Assembly (NCBI RefSeq): GCF_001949145.1
Contig: NW_019091468.1
Coordinates: 442,227 to 506,226 of the forward strand
DNA: 64,000 bases
From: Acanthaster planci
Taxonomy: Eukaryota; Echinodermata; Asteroidea; Valvatida; Acanthasteridae
Direction: 5' to 3'
Part shown: positions 60,301-64,000 of the stretch, piece by piece
Layout: the number at the start of each line of letters is the position of its first letter
Numbering within the stretch: the first letter of the stretch is position 1
Notes under the pieces: model-generated
The model's database searches: none
The model's input: the letters and a program-made list of their open reading frames with translations, nothing else
What the model was told of the DNA's origin: nothing
Made by a program: the position numbers and the translations under genes

Positions 60301-63300
60301 CTGCATAATACAAGGTGTGGAGAGAGAAATCAGCTTTCTACCTTACAGCTTAAACATTTAGTCCCTTTCAAGAAAAACTTCTGAGGTCTTTTACCAAATT
60401 TGCACCTTCTCTCAGCAATTCTGTTGCTACACTTTGGTGAAGATTCTTCCTGAGTTCGCTGTCTGGATGTGGATTACTTTTTTTCCGTGTTTTTTTAATG
60501 GAAATCTTACCCTGTTTATAATAGTCTGTTTGAATAACAACTCACATCTGGTTGTATAATAATGCTCGTATGGGTCTTGCGCACAGGATGTTTTTGAAGA
60601 ATCTGTTCTGAAAAGTCTTTTCAAATTTCACATTGAGCTACTTTGGAAGAGAAAATGTGGCAAGCCACTAATTTTGAACCGTCAAGACTTGATATTACAA
60701 TTCTGCAGAATTTTCCAAATTTTTGTAGCCATCCCTCGATAGTCAAGAAATCCTAGCTGTCAGCTTTTGAGCAAAATCTGGAACTCTTGGGTGTCCCTTT
60801 TTGTAGTACAAATCACAGGTATGTAGATATTTAACCCTCGCAGTGATTTCAAGCTAACTTTTTTTTATTTCAAAGAATTCCCAGACGCTCAAAATCCAAA
60901 TGCCATGAACCTGTTCCTTTCCACTGCCAATGCGACAGTGTTAAACATCGAGACATCACAGCGTTGTGAGAAGCCTTGTCCTGGAGACTGCATGGTGAGT
61001 GCAAGGCCGTAGTGGAGGATTTGCACCACCTCTGATTGTAGTCCCCATGAACCAGCAAAGCAAAGCCTAGTTTCCATATCTGTACAGAGAGATACAGGCC
61101 ATTTCCGAAATGGACTTCCAGAGCTACGGCTAGGTCTATCATATGCGCATCTCCGCATATTTCCAATGTGAAGACCTAGACCTAGACAACAGATGTGGAT
61201 GCAACCATAGATAGCATCATTTGCATCTGATGCAAAGAGAGATGCAGACAGTCTGCAAAGTTTGGTCATTGTCAACTTTGTCGACCATCTGCATCAAGTT
61301 GTTAGAGTGGACCCATTTAAACATGCATGGTGAAATATATAACATTGTCTCGTTTGATTACTGCTCATGTTGACCATTTTCTCCCTACAATTAAGAAATG
61401 AGACCCCAGTTGTCAACAGAAGTGCCCATATTCTCATGATATTAAAGTAAACCTTACGAATGGTATACCCAACCGAGGTTCCGATTAGTTGACTGCTTTG
61501 ATTTTGCCATTGTGATTAACTTTCATTGTCACTTCCTGATGACTAATCCATTTGCTTGAATCGTCAGATGTCTCCGTGGAGTCCTCAGACCCCCTGCTAC
61601 GGTTCCTGCTACTCTCAGAGTGATCCGCCCTATGTCACAAGATCAAGGGCAGTTACCAGGCCGGCCAGGCCTGGCGGAGTGCCTTGTCCTGAAAATCTCA
61701 TTGATCAGAGGTAAGCAACACTCCTGTCAGCCAAAAGACACCAGATCTGAAGCCTAAAAATCGTTTGCTTAGCAGCACCATGAAATTAGGTCCAGAGAGT
61801 AGAAACCGTCCTGTGCAGGTTACTTGTTGGCACTGCCACCAGCAGCTTGTTTCATGAAACTTCCAAGCAGGGATATCTGCTAAGCTTGGAAAGCATTCGC
61901 TCAGCAAAAAGGGTTACTGGTCAAACATATCAGGCAATCTGTATTGTGATTGGTGTTAAAGATTGATAGATTGTGAAGGAGATTACTTCTTCTGAAGACA
62001 ATGAGAGTGTCTTATTAGGAACCTCAAGGGTTGACTCCTATGTTTGGTTCTTCGTAGAACTTTCTACCTTCACAGAAAAGATTTTTTACTACTGCGATCG
62101 CTCCACAATTCACTTTTAGACCATTTGAAGTTTGACAGAAAACTGTCACCTGTGGTGGTGAGTGACAGATTTGACTCATGATTTTATTTCAGGGATGGTC
62201 AAAATTTCAGTTTCTTTTTGTTTTTCTGTGCACAGGTCATGCCCATCAGATCAAGCAGTCTGCCCCAATTTCACCTGGCAGACTGGCCCCTTTGATACAG
62301 GGACCAAGAGCAGAGAGGTCTGGTGCCAGATAGAAGGTACATGCTGCAGCATTTGCTTGGCATGTGGGGATCCATCTTAAATGTTTCATGGATTAATTTC
62401 TTCACTGAAATATGTTTTAAAAAATTTTTGATTATTGCTGACTTGTTCAGGAATTACAGCATCAGTAATTTCCTGGTATTATAAAGTCTTAGTTGTAGCT
62501 TCAAAATAGCCGATCCATTGTTGAAAATATCTGATGCCTTTAGATGGTTCCACGGTCTTAAATGTGACTGGAGGTTGCGTTGATGCTTTGAGGCCATCGC
62601 CTGTCCTTGACTGCAACCCTCAATGCACTGCACTGGGCGCCGTCTGCGACCAGGGCAGTTGCCGTTGTGCCGAGGGTTTTGAAGGTAAGATTGGATTGAG
62701 AGATTTTGTTCAGGACTGATTTTCTCGTGTGGCTGTGGATGAGAAGAAACTGAAATGGCCGATGAACGGATTTTTAAAGAGGTACCGTATGGCAGTTTGA
62801 CAGTAAAGATACATTCCAATGGAGCTGAGACATTGTTGCCAGTGTTACGAGAGGAAATGGAGGTGGTTTAATCTGCCGTGACGCAAAGATGCTTTAAGTA
62901 CGATCTATCTCGTACTCCTCGCCAAATATTTTGTGTCCAGGGCTTACTCAAGGCAGTAAGTATGCAAGAAAATCAGTTATACTCGTAACCATCACCTTGC
63001 TTTATTTCTTGAACTTGTTAACTTATCTGAAGTGGTGCAGTTCGTACATCTGATCACCTGAGGGCGCTATTGCATGGTACCATGGACTCGACAATCTAAT
63101 ATACTCTAGTATCTTATATTAGGCATCTGAAAATGATATACATGTATGTAGCTCAAAAATAGACTCAAGATTTGACTCGTTTCAGTGAGCAGACTGGAAT
63201 TGGATTAGTAGTACCTAAACCTTTAATCTTGCTTTTCTGGGCCTGTGGTGATATGAACCTTTTTTGTTGAAATTTTGAGACTTGACATCCGGTTTTCATC

Positions 63301-63565
63301 CTTTTGACAACAGGCAATGGTCACACTTGCTTCCCGATCAGCGGCTGCGTCACGGATGACCACTGTCCACTCCCCCACTTTGTGTGTAATCAGTACGGCC
63401 AATGCACCTGTGGGTCCGGCTTCGGGTTAGACATTGCATCTGGGTTGTGTGTGGAGTCCAATGTCATCCCCGAAGGCAATGGCCCTGCCAGTCCGACAAA
63501 ATCCCGAACAGATGACAGGAATAATAGGGGAAATAATAACGTGGAACAGTATGAGAGTAAATCTG
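41712..63565 (+). CDS. THSD7: THSD7-like thrombospondin type-1 repeat receptor, 21 exons, 3' end missing
   Basis: Predicted cell-surface glycoprotein of the THSD7A/THSD7B family; vertebrate THSD7A acts in endothelial migration and podocytes. Exons: 41712-42326, 47813-47924, 49059-49330, 50008-50143, 50857-51093, 52183-52443, 52865-53290, 53780-53947, 54451-54630, 55343-55480, 55704-55901, 56621-56748, 57928-58084, 58796-59032, 59471-59724, 60143-60314, 60876-60994, 61568-61710, 62236-62336, 62544-62684, 63314-63565. All phases agree over 4447 nt (1482 codons plus one base). ATG 41712 has a GTCATGG context and opens a signal peptide (VEVLLVASLALAGPVQVLCG). About 20 TSP1 repeats follow, alternating an aromatic-x-W-x(4)-W form with a CPxDC...WxxW form. 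Near the end come VTGGC-linked and EGF-like cysteine modules. Vertebrate THSD7A is about 1650 residues with one transmembrane helix near the end; that part lies past the window edge. Confidence 0.94.
43034..43219. mobile_element. TA-flanked MITE with pogo/Tigger-like ends
   Basis: It starts CAGTCAACTCTCGTAACAAC and ends ATGAGAGTCGACTG, inside TA at 43032-43033 and 43220-43221. ACTTTGTTATAA motifs are repeated inside. The TA target and CAGTCRACTCTCRT ends fit the pogo branch of Tc1/mariner. Confidence 0.8.
46705..46955 (+). mobile_element. tRNA-derived SINE with A and B boxes
   Basis: GCGTTAGCGTAGCAATTC fits an A box and GGTTCGAGTCC (46767-46777) a B box. A conserved body follows (TTCTCCGGGTACTCCGGTTT), then an AAAACAACAC-type tail. 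It lies in THSD7-like intron 1. Confidence 0.75.
47813..47924 (+). CDS. THSD7: THSD7-like exon 2: TSP1 repeat
   Basis: 112 nt after TTTTCTTGCAG. It encodes AKVGCGLGQRFRSISCVDAQ and EVVDNDLCSDDQ, the middle of a TSP1 repeat begun in exon 1. Donor GTTGGT. Confidence 0.93.
49059..49330 (+). CDS. THSD7: THSD7-like exon 3: TSP1 repeat
   Basis: 272 nt. It has CSIPCNCQTSPWAAWGVCSQ, with WAAWGVC, and ends FEWVAE, the start of the next repeat. The donor GTCATT is weak, but it gives the correct phase and continues into EWQPC. Confidence 0.92.
50008..50143 (+). CDS. THSD7: THSD7-like exon 4: TSP1 repeat
   Basis: 136 nt. It encodes EWQPCRLSPSNDETCGAGRQ, then RQVYCIQEG and a variable tail. Donor GTAAGC. 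Confidence 0.92.
50857..51093 (+). CDS. THSD7: THSD7-like exon 5: TSP1 repeat
   Basis: 237 nt. It has CPVDCQLGEWQSWSPCSQSC and EILVRPAHGGKECG, and ends AWWHT, beginning the next unit. Donor GTAAGT. Confidence 0.95.
51181..51446. mobile_element. Near-perfect palindromic MITE in THSD7-like intron 5
   Basis: Left CATATGTGACCCACTCTGTG then AAAATGAGTCTTAAG; right is its inverse to CACAGAGTGGGTCACACATA. The arms are about 58 bp with only a few differences, so it is probably young. It begins 87 bases after exon 5. Confidence 0.88.
52183..52443 (+). CDS. THSD7: THSD7-like exon 6: TSP1 repeats
   Basis: 261 nt. It continues SRWSKCFLNHGQTDCGQGSH, then CPTDCVISEWTDWGPCSKSC. The acceptor GACAG at 52178-52182 restores phase with exon 5. 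Confidence 0.93.
52865..53290 (+). CDS. THSD7: THSD7-like exon 7: two TSP1 units
   Basis: 426 nt, the second largest exon. It holds YTWQVGAWQGCIRSS with CGQGAG, then CPIDCRLSTWSALSGCSETC, where the usual second Trp of WxxW is Leu. It ends in a D/E-rich stretch. Confidence 0.95.
53780..53947 (+). CDS. THSD7: THSD7-like exon 8: TSP1 repeat
   Basis: 168 nt. It encodes CYSYHWNAGNWTDCEVVGTE, then CGKGLQTREVHCERSDGTTV, with the CxxGxQTRxVxC signature. Donor GTAAGG. Confidence 0.95.
54451..54630 (+). CDS. THSD7: THSD7-like exon 9: TSP1 repeat
   Basis: 180 nt. It encodes CLVTCPGDCLLSEWTVFGPC and CGHLDHSGYCRMRSRTIL. The second Trp of WxxW is replaced by Phe. Donor GTAAGC. Confidence 0.93.
54777..55060 (+). 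mobile_element. MITE family C copy 1
   Basis: It starts CAAAGATCGTATAGTGCCGC and ends CTATACGATATTTG. It contains GAATACACGTAAAACGTAAT and GCATGGGCGCCATTTGAGCA. Copy 2 at 55945 is its reverse complement. Confidence 0.88.
55343..55480 (+). CDS. THSD7: THSD7-like exon 10: TSP1 repeat start
   Basis: 138 nt after GTTTTTTTACAG. It encodes GELCPHIADSDLRNYMSC and FTYEWQNGTWQSCLLQE. Donor GTTATA. Confidence 0.93.
55704..55901 (+). CDS. THSD7: THSD7-like exon 11: TSP1 units
   Basis: 198 nt. It encodes AECGPGTMHRSVLCRRSDG, then CPVDCIVSEWIDWSPCTQAC. Donor GTAAGG. Confidence 0.95.
55945..56222 (-). mobile_element. MITE family C copy 2 with 8-bp target duplication
   Basis: It starts CAAAGATTGTATAGCGCCGA and ends CTATACCATCTTTG. 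Flanks are GTTGTCAG at 55937-55944 and 56223-56230. It is the reverse of copy 1, which lies about 0.9 kb upstream with one exon pair in between. Confidence 0.92.
56621..56748 (+). CDS. THSD7: THSD7-like exon 12: TSP1 unit
   Basis: 128 nt. It encodes GIRTRLRNIQQQSVHGGRDC and CAQLEWEVSQ, the second part of one repeat and the start of the next. The acceptor GGTCAG has a poor pyrimidine tract. Confidence 0.9.
57671..57854. repeat. 92-bp tandem duplication
   Basis: CAGTGATCCATCATTGACTC occurs at 57681 and 57773, and the two copies differ at only a few bases. It lies just upstream of THSD7-like exon 13. Confidence 0.95.
57928..58084 (+). CDS. THSD7: THSD7-like exon 13: TSP1 unit
   Basis: 157 nt. 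It encodes WGPCESIDPRSNCGSGAQTR and RVSCKAGDNFEEECEERL, ending in CVLPCP. Donor GTCAGT. Confidence 0.93.
58159..58708. mobile_element. hAT-like element carrying a 26-bp minisatellite
   Basis: It starts CAGTGTTGTAGTCGAGTAC. It ends GTACTCGATCATGAGTTCTA then CAATGCTG, the inverse of the start with a small insertion. Flanks GTTGAAGA (58151-58158) and GTTGAAAG (58709-58716) look like a decayed 8-bp duplication. The interior has about 17 units of GTGTGAGTACTTCTGCACGA plus GTATGG. Confidence 0.85.
58796..59032 (+). CDS. THSD7: THSD7-like exon 14: TSP1 units
   Basis: 237 nt. It encodes GDCVMTDWSDQTHCPSPCQQ and later YRLVTGEWIHCKAVSGECGT. Donor GTGAGG. It begins 87 bases after the minisatellite transposon ending at 58708. 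Confidence 0.95.
59115..59280. repeat. Dispersed repeat, relative of 23315-23470
   Basis: Both have TTGACCAGAA, ATTGGTTGAAAA, GCCATGTT, GGGAGTGTT and GAACTAGT/GAACCAGC blocks in the same order over about 160 bases. Type unknown. Confidence 0.7.
59471..59724 (+). CDS. THSD7: THSD7-like exon 15: TSP1 units
   Basis: 254 nt. It encodes GIRQRTFNCVNARGFPVSMH, then CSVTCEPGKYSDWSPCSETC. It ends in phase 0 before GTAAAA. Confidence 0.95.
59868..60010 (+). mobile_element. Probable SINE fragment with L2-like tail
   Basis: GGTTAGAGGTTCCAATAC resembles a B box. GTGTCCTTGAGCAAGCCATT resembles the MIR/L2-type tail of the 36800 element. Both are diverged. Confidence 0.45.
60143..60314 (+). CDS. THSD7: THSD7-like exon 16: TSP1 unit
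   Basis: 172 nt, high GC. It encodes CHTYAWERSFWSECRFETAR and CGFGERTRFVECLRSDGLTV. Donor GTGTGG. Confidence 0.94.
60876..60994 (+). CDS. THSD7: THSD7-like exon 17: linker
   Basis: 119 nt. It encodes EFPDAQNPNAMNLFLSTANA and SQRCEKPCPGDCM, the linker before the last WSxW-type repeat. Donor GTGAGT. Confidence 0.92.
61568..61710 (+). CDS. THSD7: THSD7-like exon 18: TSP1 unit
   Basis: 143 nt. It encodes MSPWSPQTPCYGSCYSQSDP and RPGGVPCPENLIDQR, a diverged repeat lacking the second Trp. Phase 2 end, donor GTAAGC. Confidence 0.93.
62236..62336 (+). CDS. THSD7: THSD7-like exon 19: last TSP1-like unit
   Basis: 101 nt. It encodes CPNFTWQTGPFDTGTKSREV and WCQIE, corresponding to the short final unit of vertebrate THSD7 proteins. 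Confidence 0.93.
62544..62684 (+). CDS. THSD7: THSD7-like exon 20: VTGGC and EGF-like module
   Basis: 141 nt. It encodes DGSTVLNVTGGCVDALRPSP and CTALGAVCDQGSCRCAEGFE, the membrane-proximal cysteine module found near the end of THSD7. Confidence 0.93.
63314..63565 (+). CDS. THSD7: THSD7-like exon 21: second EGF-like module and stalk
   Basis: 252 nt. It encodes CVTDDHCPLPHFVCNQYGQC, then TCGSGFGLDIASGLCV, and a hydrophilic Asn/Ser-rich stalk that should precede the membrane helix. Donor GTGAGT at 63566. The following exon is outside the window. Confidence 0.9.
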
Positions 63566-63784
63566 GTGAGTAGAAATTTGAGTGTTTTTCAAAGTCAGCT
63601 TGGACATTAGGATGACTTGTTTTCATCTTTGCAGGCACAGGGAAAGCATTCAGTAAAAATTTTCTATGTACACTGAAGCGCAAATTGAGAATGGAGCCTT
63701 TGGCATTATGTTATACATGGGTTAGTAAAACAGTATGCTTATCGTTTTTACAACTGCTTTTTAATAACCTGGGCTCTCTGACAG

Positions 63785-64000
63785 CAGTGTTGTAGTCGAG
63801 ATTTCTTAAGACCATCAAAAGGCCCCATCAGACCGTCAAAAGGCCTCATAGACCATCAAAAGGCCCCATCAGACTGTTAAAAGTCCCCATCAGACTGTCA
63901 AAAGGCCCCATCAGACCGTTAAAAGGCCCCATCAGACCGTCAGAAGGCCCCATCAGACCGTCAAAAGGCCCCATCAGACCGTCAAAAGGCCCCATCAGAC
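63785..64000 (+). mobile_element. Left part of hAT-like element with 21-bp minisatellite (cut by window end)
   Basis: It starts CAGTGTTGTAGTCGAG (63785-63800), identical to the 58159 copy. It is followed by about eight units of CAGACCGTCAAAAGGCCCCA plus T. The right end is outside the window. Confidence 0.8.

Overview
The window is animal nuclear DNA. It has small coding exons with GT..AG borders and matching phases, kilobase introns packed with short transposon relics, and a run of N at 26378-27075 marking a draft assembly. The proteins are metazoan: a SNX9-type sorting nexin, a BET1L-type Golgi SNARE and a THSD7-type thrombospondin-repeat receptor. Constant GTACATG words, palindromic MITEs and tRNA-derived SINEs suggest a marine invertebrate deuterostome such as an echinoderm. 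That placement is inference and I cannot name the species.

Layout. (1) About 3492-28757, plus strand: 17 exons of a SNX9/18/33-family gene in phase from end to end (702 residues plus stop). They cover a proline-rich and acidic linker, a large Gln-rich exon, the PX domain and the BAR domain. The N-terminal SH3 exons were not found and are probably upstream. (2) 28758-36543: 3' UTR and intergenic DNA with MITEs and an 11-bp minisatellite. (3) 39813-36544, minus strand: a complete four-exon BET1L/GS15 SNARE of 116 residues. (4) 39814-41711: a 1.9-kb head-to-head interval, probably holding both promoters. (5) 41712-63565 and onward, plus strand: 21 exons of a THSD7-like gene (1482 codons so far) with a signal peptide, about 20 TSP1 repeats and EGF-like modules. 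The transmembrane segment and cytoplasmic tail lie beyond the window.

The SNX9-like protein and BET1L both act in membrane traffic (endocytic membrane remodelling; Golgi fusion), whereas the THSD7-like protein is a predicted cell-surface adhesion/signalling protein. I see no evidence that the three are co-regulated. There are no prokaryotic features and no CRISPR.

The most unusual content is in the repeats. One family of TIR elements begins CAGTGTTGTAGTCGAG and encloses minisatellite arrays whose unit differs from copy to copy. One copy (38085-38447) has a perfect 8-bp target duplication and another (58159-58708) a slightly decayed one, which points to non-autonomous hAT-type elements carrying private tandem arrays. 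Several other MITE families occur as inverted pairs within introns.
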